Below, piece by piece: positions 8,707 to 16,854 of a stretch of DNA of 64,000 bases. This DNA comes from Corynebacterium marinum DSM 44953. GTDB taxonomy: Bacteria; Actinomycetota; Actinomycetes; Mycobacteriales; Mycobacteriaceae. The DNA lies in the NCBI RefSeq assembly GCF_000835165.1, contig NZ_CP007790.1, positions 992,001 through 1,056,000 on the forward strand, in the 5' to 3' direction. Under the pieces are notes generated by a model. It searched no databases and was not told the DNA's origin. It worked only from the letters and a program-made list of their open reading frames with translations. The translations under genes were made by a program, and so were the position numbers. Position 1 is the first letter of the stretch; every line of letters begins with the position of its first letter.

Positions 8707-9675
8707 ATGTCAACTCCATATTTTGTCTCCCGGTACCGACCAGCACCGGAAACCGTGTCGCCCCGCCGGTGGGCGGATGTCGCTGACTTCTCCCGTAACG
8801 CAGTTCTCGAAGCTGTCGACATCGAGCACTACAGCGACGACCAGACCCGCGCCTACTTGGGTTATGTTGCGCGCCTGGCCTCCTATGTCCACCACATCTG
8901 CGGCCGACCCCTGACCTACGAGGACGTGTTCACGCAGGCAGCGGTGCATAACCTCTTCGAGTTCCACGTCGATGCCGGAGCCCGGGCCAGAGGCTCACGC
9001 CGCTCCATGCTGGAAAGTGTTGGCCGCTACCTCAATCCCGCCGGCTTCCCGCTCGACGTCGAGGTTCGCTACGGCTATGAGCCGCCGGCCGGTCCCTATA
9101 CGCAGGCTGAGGTGCGCGCCCTGCATGAGTGGAGCCGCAGTCAGGGCGACGCAGGGCGTAACGCAGATGCACGCATGATCCTTGCTCTGGGGCTCGGGGC
9201 GGGGCTGCGGGCATCGGAGATCATGTCCACGGTCGGTTCGCACGTCACGCGCGAAGGTGAAGCTGTCATTGTCCTGCCTCGCGGCTATCGGAATACCGGC
9301 CCGCGGCACACGGTGGTCACCGCGGATTTCGAGGAAGATGTCCTGCGCCGCGCCGAGCAGGTGGGTCAGGACGGGCACCTCTTCCGCCCGGACAGTGAGA
9401 ACCGGACGACGTCGGTGCTGACGACCTTCATGAAACGCACCCACGCTGACCGGAGGATCCGCCCTGACACGCGCCGGCTCCGGAGCACCTGGATCGTGGA
9501 CCACATTCTCGAAGGGCTGCCGGCCGCGGTCATTGTTGAGATGGCAGGCCTCGCTGACCTCCAGCACTACCGGGCCTGGGTTCAGCGCGCCGGGGCGGAG
9601 CGGGCATCGCTCTACGTCGAACGCAGTCGAAGGCTCGGACAGGTGCACGGACTTCCGCCGGAGAGGAAGGGGTGA
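8707..9675 (+). CDS. Tyrosine-recombinase-fold protein A, degenerate active site
   Basis: A 322-residue protein. I start it at ATG 8707, which has GGAAGG 8 bases upstream, rather than at the in-frame TTG at 8692. The layout is that of a tyrosine recombinase: an N-terminal helical DNA-binding half, then the catalytic half beginning near PYTQAEVRAL. GLGAGLRASEI holds the first catalytic arginine and RRLRSTW the second. The usual histidines are replaced (His of HxxR by Arg, His of LGH by Leu in AGLADLQ), and the tyrosine position aligns with Trp in HYRAW. A tyrosine three residues earlier is shared with protein B. It may be inactive, a DNA-binding partner, or use a shifted nucleophile. It is part of a module with protein B and a DDE transposase. 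Confidence 0.7.
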   Translation: MSTPYFVSRYRPAPETVSPRRWADVADFSRNAVLEAVDIEHYSDDQTRAYLGYVARLASYVHHICGRPLTYEDVFTQAAVHNLFEFHVDAGARARGSRRSMLESVGRYLNPAGFPLDVEVRYGYEPPAGPYTQAEVRALHEWSRSQGDAGRNADARMILALGLGAGLRASEIMSTVGSHVTREGEAVIVLPRGYRNTGPRHTVVTADFEEDVLRRAEQVGQDGHLFRPDSENRTTSVLTTFMKRTHADRRIRPDTRRLRSTWIVDHILEGLPAAVIVEMAGLADLQHYRAWVQRAGAERASLYVERSRRLGQVHGLPPERKG

Positions 9676-9952
9676 GCCTCATGGGCCAATAAGGGGCATA
9701 AACGTGGCGTTGTGAGCAAAAGGCATTTATCTTTCAATAGTCGTAGATAAGTTTCCATGCATACTGAAAGACCAGATCAGAGATGTTTTTGGTGAGGAAG
9801 GGGTGAAATATAGGGGTAATTATAGTATTTACTAATGGATTACCACGGAAATCTGCAAAAGATGATCCAATACGTCCATGCAAAAACGACCAGCTCAGGA
9901 CCGCGATCAGACCACTCTCGAATCAGGGGAGGGGTGGGCGAGTGTTACCCAC
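9676..9952. other. AT-rich spacer between convergent genes
   Basis: No gene is seen. The region is noticeably richer in A+T than its surroundings. It contains an imperfect inverted repeat, CTTTCAATA (9731-9739) with TACTGAAAG (9762-9770), 8 of 9 paired, which could end transcription of recombinase-like gene A or be a protein-binding or recombination site. Confidence 0.4.
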
Positions 9953-10279
9953 CTATTCCAGATCCCCGAAGCCAAGTTCATTCGGACTGGGCCACAGACT
10001 GATTCCCAGCTCGACTTCGAGACGGGCAATAGTCATCGAGTCGAGGATGCTGTCGCCTCTGAGGGCTTTCTGCAGGATCGCGTGATTCATGTCGATTTCC
10101 GCCGCAAAGCTACGCACACTGCCCCGGCCCCGCATCGGGGACTCGAGGATGACGTAGCGGAGGTTCAGCGTCAGCTGCCGGAGCTTCTCGAAGACCGGGT
10201 CAGGGACCGGAGTGTCGGGCCAGTCCGGGAACAACTCCCGGGGAGTCTCACGGGCAGGGCGGCCGATGGGCTTGGACAT
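9953..10279 (-). CDS. Small helix-turn-helix (XRE-like) protein
   Basis: A 108-residue frame, which I start at ATG 10279. Residues about 53-98 (SFAAEIDMNHAILQKALRG then SMTIARLEVELGISLWP) have the spacing of an XRE-type helix-turn-helix: a helix, a turn, a recognition helix and a closing helix with a Leu-Trp-Pro end. The N-terminus is proline- and arginine-rich. It is divergent from recombinase-like gene B across a 120-base spacer that carries an 11-bp inverted repeat, so it is a good candidate regulator of the mobility module. The plus-strand frame overlapping it is a 5' extension of gene B without a ribosome binding site, so I prefer this gene. No exact family is recognised. Confidence 0.6.
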   Translation of the reverse strand: MSKPIGRPARETPRELFPDWPDTPVPDPVFEKLRQLTLNLRYVILESPMRGRGSVRSFAAEIDMNHAILQKALRGDSILDSMTIARLEVELGISLWPSPNELGFGDLE

Positions 10280-10304
10280 GCTGTCGACCCTACTTCCACG
10301 GCGT

Positions 10305-10369
10305 CGGAATCCACCGCTCGCCGCGAACTGAATACCCCCGTTCATCGGGTCATTTACGGGTGGAATCCG
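10305..10369. repeat. 11-bp inverted repeat in the divergent spacer, candidate operator
   Basis: CGGAATCCACC at 10305-10315 is exactly mirrored by GGTGGAATCCG at 10359-10369, with 43 bases between. The two arms lie between the divergent helix-turn-helix gene and recombinase-like gene B, so they may be operator half-sites for looping repression, or binding/crossover sites of the recombinase-like proteins. Confidence 0.5.
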
Positions 10370-10399
10370 CGGAATATTGACCAGAAGGGATGGAGAATT

Positions 10400-11179
10400 G
10401 TGAGGCCGAAGACCATTGAGATCCTGGAATGGTTGCACACTGAGCGCAGCTGGGGTGCCAAAGGTCTTAGCAGTATCCGTGGCTACATAGCCACCTTCCT
10501 CCTGCATTGCCACACCCGATTCGATGCAGAGCCGGACATCTCACTTTTCCGTCCTGACATGCTCGAGAGCTACTTCACGGAGCGCCGCGACACAGCGGAC
10601 GCCCGCCAACGCCTGACGTTCATCTCCGAGCACTTCTACCCCGAACTCTGGGAACGGGTTGGTCCTCGCCAACGTCAGCACAACCCTCCCTACACCGCAG
10701 CGGAGGACCGGGCATTTCTCGAGTGGGCACGCTCGCAGTCCACCGCGGAACGCCGCCACTACTGCACTCTGATCCTCGCCCTGGCACGGGGTGTGGGGCT
10801 GCGGGCGCAGGAGATTGAGGGGCTACAGGCCGACGACGTCCTGGTCACCGGAGACGGTGTGTATGTCGAGACGGGCAGACTCCGCGGGACCGATGCCGTC
10901 CTCGTGCCGGTGGCGGAGCCGTTCGCGGGCATCGTGGCAGACGCCGCACGGGGCGCGCTCCCGGATACCCGCATCAGCAAGCCGGGCCAGCAGCGACTGA
11001 GCGTCTACCTGCGCCGCGGTAAAAGCGTCCACGGCGGCGTCCCCCTCCTCCAGCGGCTGCGCAACACCTGGGTGGTGGAACGTCTCCGGGAGGGCATGGA
11101 CGAGGACGTTATTTCGCGCTGGGCGGGTTTGAGCCATGTCACCGACTACCGGGACTGGGCCGCGGACACACAGTACTAA
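10400..11179 (+). CDS. Tyrosine-recombinase-fold protein B, degenerate active site
   Basis: A 259-residue protein, which I start at GTG 10400 because a purine-rich AAGGGATGGAGA precedes it; the frame stays open upstream only across the antisense helix-turn-helix gene. The N-terminal helical part is followed by a catalytic-fold half from PYTAAEDRAFLEW. GVGLRAQEIEGL holds the first catalytic arginine and LQRLRNTW the second. As in protein A, the HxxR histidine is missing (Gln), LGH reads AGL, and the nucleophile position aligns with Trp in DYRDW. The YRxW pattern is shared by both proteins, so they are paralogues. Its stop is 50 bases before the DDE transposase-like gene, which suggests one operon. 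Confidence 0.68.
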   Translation: MRPKTIEILEWLHTERSWGAKGLSSIRGYIATFLLHCHTRFDAEPDISLFRPDMLESYFTERRDTADARQRLTFISEHFYPELWERVGPRQRQHNPPYTAAEDRAFLEWARSQSTAERRHYCTLILALARGVGLRAQEIEGLQADDVLVTGDGVYVETGRLRGTDAVLVPVAEPFAGIVADAARGALPDTRISKPGQQRLSVYLRRGKSVHGGVPLLQRLRNTWVVERLREGMDEDVISRWAGLSHVTDYRDWAADTQY

Positions 11180-11229
11180 CAGACGACACCACAGAGCAAC
11201 GAGCAGAAGAAGAGGAGGTGACCAGCGTC

Positions 11230-13038
11230 ATGAGCCGACACGTACAGAAGGCACCCGGTATTCTCGGCCTGTCCCTGGTCACCCCTGAGCACGTCAAAGT
11301 CGCACTCCAGGTGGTCGAAGCAGCCGGAGTCATGGAGCTGTGGGAACAGTGGCGCCGCGAGGATGGCTACCGCGATGCCCGCCCCGGCCGGCCCAAGGAG
11401 GTGGACGAGAAGACCATGCTCGTCCTGTTCATTCTCCTGGCTATCGAGGGGTCGGCGCTGCACATCACCCGGGCACGCGACGTCATCGTCTACCGCGCGA
11501 CCCCTGAAGCCCTTGCCATGCTCGGCCTGCCGCAGCGTGACGACTGGAACTTCTGCTGGCACGACGAGCTGCGTGACCGCCGCTGGGATAATCGCCTCTA
11601 CGCGGCCCTCCGCCGGCTGATCGCACCACTTGACCTCTACCCGGATAACTCCTACGCCCGGCGCTACACGAAAGAGGAGTTCGCTCAGGTCGAGTCCGCG
11701 CGTGACCCGGAACTGATCGCACAGCGCCGCCGTCGCAGCCAGGAGTTCTACGGCCCCATTCTCATGGAGTCCGCGAAACTGCTTGGCACAGACTTCTCCC
11801 GCTGGACCGGGGACATCGTGGTCGACGGCACGCCGATCCCGGCCTCCGGCACCGGTACCGCTGCCCGCTCCACGCGGGTATCGAGTGAGCCGGACGCGGG
11901 ATGGTACCGCCGCGGCGGCGACCACAACGGTGACGACGCGAACGGACGCGAGGCGATTTTCTGGGCGTTCGAGGCCTCGTTGATCGCCATGTCCGGCAAG
12001 GACTTCGGTAGTAGTGGCTTGCCGGCACCGATCATCGGTCTCTCGCTCGATAAGCCCGGGCACAGCATTTCTGAGCGTGCCCTGGATGCCCTCAGCCACG
12101 TCACCTCTGACCCGTCTACGCCGCGCGGCTTCTTCATCGGAGACCGTGCCTACACGCCCGGTGCCAAGGCGGAGAAGCTCCAACAGCCCATCCGTCAGGC
12201 CGGCTACCGCATTGTCGGAGACCTCTACGAGGAGCAGAAGGGCCAGGTCACCGCCGTCTATGAAGGGGCACAACAGGTCGACGGTTCCTGGTTCTGCCCG
12301 GCCTTACCGGACAGCCTCGTCGGCTTCACAGCCGGTCGCGACAATAAGGCCCTGCTCGATGACCCCGAGGCGCAGCGGATGCTCAAAGAGCGAGACAAAT
12401 ACCGCCTGCGGATCAAGGAGGTCACCCAGGACGGATCGGTGAAGTTCATGTGCCCGGCCCGCGGCCCCGGCGCCACGGTGACCTGCCCTATTGCCTCTGG
12501 TCAGATGCCGGACAAACCGGTACTCGGAATGAAGCGTCGAGGTCCGCGTCTGCGCCCCAAGACAGCAACGCCTCCTGCGACGGGGAAGAAGTCCTCCCGG
12601 CTCACGCTTGTCCCAGAGCAGCTGCCCAAGGGCAGTGCCTGCGGCAAAGTCTGCTCGAATAAGTCATCGCTGACGATTCCCCTGCATGTCGCCTCCAAGC
12701 AGGCACATCAGGGACCGTCCTGGGCGACGAAGGCCTGGGGCGAGGTGTATCACCGCGGCCGAAACATCATCGAGTCCCGTAACGGTCTGCTCAAGAACGC
12801 CTCGGGTGTCGGTATCGGTGATCGCACCGGCCGGCTGATCCGCGGCTTCTCGAAGCAGTGGTTCCTCGTTGCTGCCGCGGCGGTCGCCGTCAATATCCGT
12901 CTGGTTGACGCTTATCTGCGTCGCACGGGACAGGAGCTGACCCCCGTTCCTCCACCGCCGACCCCGCCGGTACGTAAGACAAACCGTGACGCTGAGGCTG
13001 AGCCGTACTGGTCGAACGCGCCTCCCGCTGCCGCCTGA
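11230..13038 (+). CDS. DDE transposase-like protein
   Basis: A 602-residue protein, started at ATG 11230 with AGGAGG (11213-11218) upstream; the earlier in-frame GTG at 11218 overlaps the ribosome binding site. A DDE triad fits: Asp189 in DIVVDGTPIP, Asp295 in FFIGDRAYT and Glu505 in NIIESRNGLL, with the large gap between the second Asp and Glu holding an insertion with Cys398, Cys409, Cys461 and Cys465 that may bind zinc. The general plan resembles IS1182/IS4-type transposases. It follows two recombinase-fold genes on the same strand. I see no convincing terminal inverted repeats at its edges, so it does not look like a simple insertion sequence. It may be a transposase or a domesticated relative working with proteins A and B. 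Confidence 0.72.
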   Translation: MSRHVQKAPGILGLSLVTPEHVKVALQVVEAAGVMELWEQWRREDGYRDARPGRPKEVDEKTMLVLFILLAIEGSALHITRARDVIVYRATPEALAMLGLPQRDDWNFCWHDELRDRRWDNRLYAALRRLIAPLDLYPDNSYARRYTKEEFAQVESARDPELIAQRRRRSQEFYGPILMESAKLLGTDFSRWTGDIVVDGTPIPASGTGTAARSTRVSSEPDAGWYRRGGDHNGDDANGREAIFWAFEASLIAMSGKDFGSSGLPAPIIGLSLDKPGHSISERALDALSHVTSDPSTPRGFFIGDRAYTPGAKAEKLQQPIRQAGYRIVGDLYEEQKGQVTAVYEGAQQVDGSWFCPALPDSLVGFTAGRDNKALLDDPEAQRMLKERDKYRLRIKEVTQDGSVKFMCPARGPGATVTCPIASGQMPDKPVLGMKRRGPRLRPKTATPPATGKKSSRLTLVPEQLPKGSACGKVCSNKSSLTIPLHVASKQAHQGPSWATKAWGEVYHRGRNIIESRNGLLKNASGVGIGDRTGRLIRGFSKQWFLVAAAAVAVNIRLVDAYLRRTGQELTPVPPPPTPPVRKTNRDAEAEPYWSNAPPAAA

Positions 13039-13040
13039 TT

Positions 13041-13063
13041 GGACGACTCGTGGTGGGTCGTCC
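13041..13063 (+). terminator. Hairpin just after the DDE transposase-like gene
   Basis: GGACGAC (13041-13047) pairs with GTCGTCC (13057-13063) around a 9-base loop, starting 2 bases after the stop codon. No T-tract follows, so it may be a weak terminator or an mRNA-stabilising hairpin. Confidence 0.35.
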
Positions 13064-13207
13064 CTGAGGAGCTAATTAAAGAGAATGTCGCGTGGGCAGC
13101 ACCACGGCTACAGGCTGACGCGAAACACCCTGCGAGAAGAACCCTCTCGACAGGGTTACACACCATCCGGGAGTCGATAATCGGGGACCTGGTGGACGAC
13201 GAAAAAC

Positions 13208-13250
13208 GACACCGATCCAGCCTCATTACGAGGACTGATCGGTGTCATTT
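13208..13250 (+). terminator. Rho-independent terminator-like hairpin at the island edge
   Basis: Perfect 10-bp stem GACACCGATC (13208-13217) / GATCGGTGTC (13237-13246) with a 19-base loop, followed by ATTTTCT. It could end transcription from the mobility module before the tRNA gene. The 170 bases before it hold no gene I can support. Confidence 0.55.
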
Positions 13251-13270
13251 TCTGGGGCGCCGGTCAGGGT

Positions 13271-13304
13271 AATAAACCAAGTATGTGCTGGTCAATAAGC
13301 CAAG
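13271..13304. repeat. Direct repeats next to the tRNA 3' end
   Basis: AATAAACCAAG (13271-13281) and AATAAGCCAAG (13294-13304) differ at one base and are spaced 23 bases apart, about two helical turns. They lie 15 bases outside the 3' end of tRNA-Arg, where an integrase arm-type binding site would be expected in an integrated element. Confidence 0.35.
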
Positions 13305-13318
13305 ACCGCCACTTCACC

Positions 13319-13394
13319 TGGTGTCCCCGACAGGATTCGAACCTGCGACCTTTGGTACCGGAAACCAGTGCTCTATCCACTGAGCTACGGAGAC
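13319..13394 (-). tRNA. tRNA-Arg (anticodon CCG)
   Basis: A 76-base tRNA including an encoded CCA end. The acceptor stem pairs GTCTCCG with CGGGGAC, the D arm is GCTC...GAGC, the T arm is GCAGG-TTCGAAT-CCTGT, and the anticodon loop TTCCGGT gives CCG, reading the arginine codon CGG. One mismatch is seen at the base of the anticodon stem. The 3' end faces the accessory island, the usual orientation when a tRNA gene is an integration site. A -10-like TAGACT on the minus strand (13432-13437) lies 38 bases upstream. Confidence 0.95.
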
Positions 13395-13431
13395 ATCGCG
13401 GTCATCCCTCAGCGGGGATGACAACGGTGAA

Positions 13432-13437
13432 AGTCTA
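13432..13437 (-). promoter_or_regulatory. Candidate -10 of the tRNA-Arg promoter
   Basis: TAGACT preceded by TGC on the minus strand, 38 bases before the mature 5' end of the tRNA. The -35 is unclear. Confidence 0.4.
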
Positions 13438-13476
13438 GCACCTCCCCGGGTGGGAGTCCCAAATCACCCCGGTTGA

Positions 13477-15072
13477 TCAGCGGTTGACGCCGTCGACGTC
13501 GGTGGTGGCTGTGCGGCCGGTGCGCAGGTACTCCACGACGGCCTCGTCGACGTCGGCGTTGCCCAGCCCGACGTGGCCGTGGCCGTTGCCGTGGACGGTG
13601 ATGACGTGGGCGTCCATGGCGCCGGCGAGGTTGGTGTGGTGGGCGTAGGGGGTCTGCGGGTCGCCGGTGGCCTGGACGAGCAGGGGACGGGTGTCCAGCC
13701 GGGAGCCGTCGACGGCGGGCAGGGCGGCGACGGGCTCGGCGCCCGCACAGGCCGCGCCGGAAGTGAACATCGCGTTGGGTGCGGTGAAGATGTCGCCGGT
13801 GACGTAGTTGGTCCAGGCGTACCTGGGGGCGTCGGCGAGGTTGGCCGGATACTGGTTCTCGTTGCACATGATCAGCCGCTGTATGAACTGGGCGTTCACG
13901 GTGGCCAGGAGCTCATCCTCGGGCATCTGATCGACGAGTGCGTTGAAGTCCGGGAGGGCTTCCGTGCCGTTGATGGTGCGGGCGAGGGTGTCCCATGCGG
14001 TGGCCGTCGGCAGGATCTGGCGGGTGAGGCTCAGGGTGGGGGAGTTCGCCTGGTTGCCGCCGGTGGCGGCCTGGGAGCTCAGCCCCTGGGAGGAGACCGC
14101 GAAGGGGTTCACGGCGTTCATGACGTCCACGCCGGCGCTCTGGGAGGACTCGAGACCGGGCGGGAGGTCGCCGACGCGGGCGGGCGGCGGGACGACGGTG
14201 GGGTTGGTGCCGGACTCGGCGACGATCTTGCGCGACCAGGCCTGGTACACGGCGAGCGGGGTGTCGCCCAGGCCGTAGATGTCGTTGCGCTCGGCGGTCC
14301 AGGCCATGAAGTCGTGGAGGGAGTTCTCGTAGCCGGCCTGCTGGGAGCCCATGATGCCGTTCCAGGCCAGGCCGGGGTCCATGGCGGAGTCGAGGACGAC
14401 ACGGTCGGTGTTGCCGGGGTAGCGGGTGGCGTAGGCGGAGCCGAGGAAGGTGCCGTAAGACAGGCCCATGACGGAGATCTTGTCCCGGCCGAGGGCGTTG
14501 CGGACCCACTCCCAGTCGTCGACGGTGTTGTCGGTGGTCAGGGACGCGGTGTAACCGGGGGTCGCGGTTTCGCAGGCCTCGCGGATGAGTCCGCCCTAGC
14601 GGACGAAGAGATCGACGGGGTTGGCGGCGGCCCGGGCGTTGAGCTCGTCGTTGCAGTTGACCGGGGTGGAGCCGCGCAGGCCACGGGGTTGGACGGCCAC
14701 GCGGTCCCATTCGTCGGTGATGCCCGCCGGCCAGGACATGGCCTCCGGGTTACCGAAGTAGGAGTACGCGTCGCCGCCGGGGCCGCCCGGGTTGCCGAAG
14801 AGGGTGCCCCGCGCGGTGCCGGAGGCGGCCGGAACCCGGACGAAGCCGACGGAGATGGTCGGGCCGGCCGGGTCGGAGTGGTGCATGGGCACGTCGATGC
14901 GCCCGCACTCGGCGGACGGGTCGGCGACCTGGGCGGGGCAGTCCTCCCACGTGATCGGCGGGGCTGATGCAGGGGCCGGGGCGGCGGAGCCCACCGGTGC
15001 CAGCCCGAGCAGTGCGACGGCGGTCAAGGTTGCGGCGAGGGGGCGGGTGAGGGTGCGCATGGGGGAAATCAT
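13477..15072 (-). pseudogene. Secreted alpha/beta hydrolase (tripeptidyl aminopeptidase-like), broken by an amber codon
   Basis: The reading frame would encode 531 residues. There is a signal peptide ([23 protein letters not shown]-rich cleavage region), then a serine-peptidase-type alpha/beta hydrolase with the nucleophile in GLSYG, the acid in ATGDPQTPY and the histidine in GNGHGHVG. A single TAG at 14596-14598 (minus strand) follows VDLFVR. The same frame continues directly with GGLIREACET and stays open to 13477, so one base change, most simply CAG to TAG, explains the break. The family cleaves short peptides or esters outside the cell. The catalytic part has an internal ATG at 14469 just before GLSYG, too late to give a complete enzyme. 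A sequencing error would also explain it. Confidence 0.8.
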
Positions 15073-15189
15073 CTCTTCGGCGGCATGAGGTACGACGAAA
15101 CTTCAGGTCGGGGTACATGCTAACCGGGATCGGCGTGCTCCGGGCGGGTATCGGCCGGACGTCAGTGGGAGGGTCGTGCGTCGGTGCAC

Positions 15190-15195
15190 TAGACT
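15190..15195 (+). promoter_or_regulatory. -10 element of argS, leaderless-type
   Basis: TAGACT ends 8 bases before the argS ATG at 15204, so transcription would start at or very near the start codon. This agrees with the absence of a Shine-Dalgarno sequence there. Confidence 0.5.
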
Positions 15196-15203
15196 TTCTG
15201 CCC

Positions 15204-16850
15204 ATGACACCTGCTGATCTTGCGTCCCTCATCCGGGAGACGGCCACCGGAGTGCTGGCTTCCCGTGACCTCGACACCTCCGTTCTTCCTGATCAGGTCG
15301 TGGTCGAGCGTCCCCGCAACCCGGAGCACGGCGATTACGCCACCAACCTGGCCCTGCAGGTGGCCAAGAAGGTGGGCGCCAACCCGCGCGAGTTGGCGAC
15401 CTGGCTCGCCGAGGCGCTCGCGGCCGACCCCGCCGTCGACTCAGCGGAGATCGCCGGCCCGGGCTTCCTCAACATCCGCCTGGCCGCCGCGGCGCAGGGC
15501 GAGATCGTGGCGAAGATCCTCGAGGCCGGGGAGGAGTTCGGCCACGTGGACAGGTACCAGGGGCAGAAGATCAACCTGGAGTTCGTCTCCGCGAACCCGA
15601 CCGGCCCGATCCACCTGGGCGGCACCCGCTGGGCGGCCGTCGGTGACTCACTGGGCCGCGTGCTCACCGCCGCCGGCGCCCAGGTCACCCGCGAGTACTA
15701 CTTCAACGACCACGGCGGCCAGATCGACCGCTTCGCCCGCTCGCTGCTCGCGGCGGCGAAGGGTGAGCCCACGCCGGAGGACGGCTACGGCGGCGCGTAC
15801 ATCGGCGAGATCGCGCAGGCGGTCGTCGATAAGCAGCCGGACGCCCTGACCGGTTCGGACCCGCAGGAGACCTTCCGCGCCCTGGGCGTGGAGATGATGT
15901 TCGAGCACATCCGCGAGTCCCTCCACGAGTTCGGCACCGACTTCGACGTGTTCTTCCACGAGAACTCCCTGTTCGAGTCCGGCGCGGTCGACCGGGCGGT
16001 GCAGAAGCTGAAGGACAACGGCAACCTCTACGAGTCCGAGGGCGCGTGGTGGCTGCGCTCCACCAACTTCGGCGACGACAAGGACCGGGTGGTCATCAAG
16101 TCCGACGGCGAGGCCGCCTACATCGCCGGCGACATCGCCTACGTCGCCGACAAGTTCGACCGCGGCCACACCCTGGCCATCTACATGCTCGGCGCCGACC
16201 ACCACGGCTACATCGCCCGCCTCAAGGCCGCCGCCGCGGCGCTGGGCTACGACCCCGACCAGGTCGAGGTGATGATCGGCCAGATGGTCAACCTGGTCCG
16301 CGACGGCCAGGCGATGCGCATGTCCAAGCGCGCCGGCAACGTGATCACCCTCGACGACCTCGTCGAGGCCATCGGCATCGACGCCGCCCGCTACTCCCTC
16401 ATCCGCTCCTCGGTCGACTCCTCCCTCGACATCGACCTCGCGCTGTGGGCCTCCCAGTCCTCCGACAACCCCGTCTACTACGTGCAGTACGGCCACGCCC
16501 GCCTCTGCTCGATCGCCCGCAAGGCCGCCGAGCTCGGTGTGACCTACGACGGCGCGGACTTCGCCCTGCTCACCCACGAGCGGGAGGGCGACCTCATCCG
16601 CACCCTGGGCGAGTTCCCGGCCATCGTGCTCGGCGCCGCGGAATTGCGTGAACCGCACCGCGTGGCCCGCTACGCTGAAGAACTGGCGGGTGTCTTCCAC
16701 CGCTTCTACGACAACTGCCAGATTCTGCCCAAGGCCGACGAAGAGGCCGCACCAATCCACACCGCCCGCCTCGCACTCGCCGCAGCCACCCGCCAGACCC
16801 TGGCCAACGCGCTCGGCCTGGTCGGTGTCTCTGCTCCGGAGAGGATGTAA
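15204..16850 (+). CDS. argS: Arginyl-tRNA synthetase
   Basis: A 548-residue class I aminoacyl-tRNA synthetase that charges tRNA-Arg with arginine using ATP in the cytoplasm. I start it at ATG 15204 ([13 protein letters not shown]), not at an upstream in-frame ATG, because a -10-like TAGACT lies just before it and the length then matches known corynebacterial ArgS (about 550). Visible: the N-terminal tRNA-recognition domain, [11 protein letters not shown] (the HIGH-like motif), RMSKRAGN (the KMSKS-like motif) and the C-terminal anticodon-binding DALR domain. lysA follows 4 bases after the stop, the classical argS-lysA operon of corynebacteria. A tRNA-Arg gene lies 1.8 kb upstream on the other strand. 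Confidence 0.97.
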   Translation: MTPADLASLIRETATGVLASRDLDTSVLPDQVVVERPRNPEHGDYATNLALQVAKKVGANPRELATWLAEALAADPAVDSAEIAGPGFLNIRLAAAAQGEIVAKILEAGEEFGHVDRYQGQKINLEFVSANPTGPIHLGGTRWAAVGDSLGRVLTAAGAQVTREYYFNDHGGQIDRFARSLLAAAKGEPTPEDGYGGAYIGEIAQAVVDKQPDALTGSDPQETFRALGVEMMFEHIRESLHEFGTDFDVFFHENSLFESGAVDRAVQKLKDNGNLYESEGAWWLRSTNFGDDKDRVVIKSDGEAAYIAGDIAYVADKFDRGHTLAIYMLGADHHGYIARLKAAAAALGYDPDQVEVMIGQMVNLVRDGQAMRMSKRAGNVITLDDLVEAIGIDAARYSLIRSSVDSSLDIDLALWASQSSDNPVYYVQYGHARLCSIARKAAELGVTYDGADFALLTHEREGDLIRTLGEFPAIVLGAAELREPHRVARYAEELAGVFHRFYDNCQILPKADEEAAPIHTARLALAAATRQTLANALGLVGVSAPERM

Positions 16851-16854
16851 GTCG

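Noticed and set aside
9878..10399. 5' extension of recombinase-like gene B
   Set aside because: The open frame runs to 9878 but this part has no ribosome binding site, lies antisense to a plausible helix-turn-helix gene, and gives no recombinase-like sequence.
11218..11229. GTG start for the DDE transposase-like gene
   Set aside because: The GTG overlaps the AGGAGG that serves the ATG at 11230.
13041..13262. Right terminal inverted repeat of an insertion sequence around the DDE gene
   Set aside because: I could not find a matching inverted copy at the left side of the DDE gene or of the whole module; the hairpins here look like terminators.
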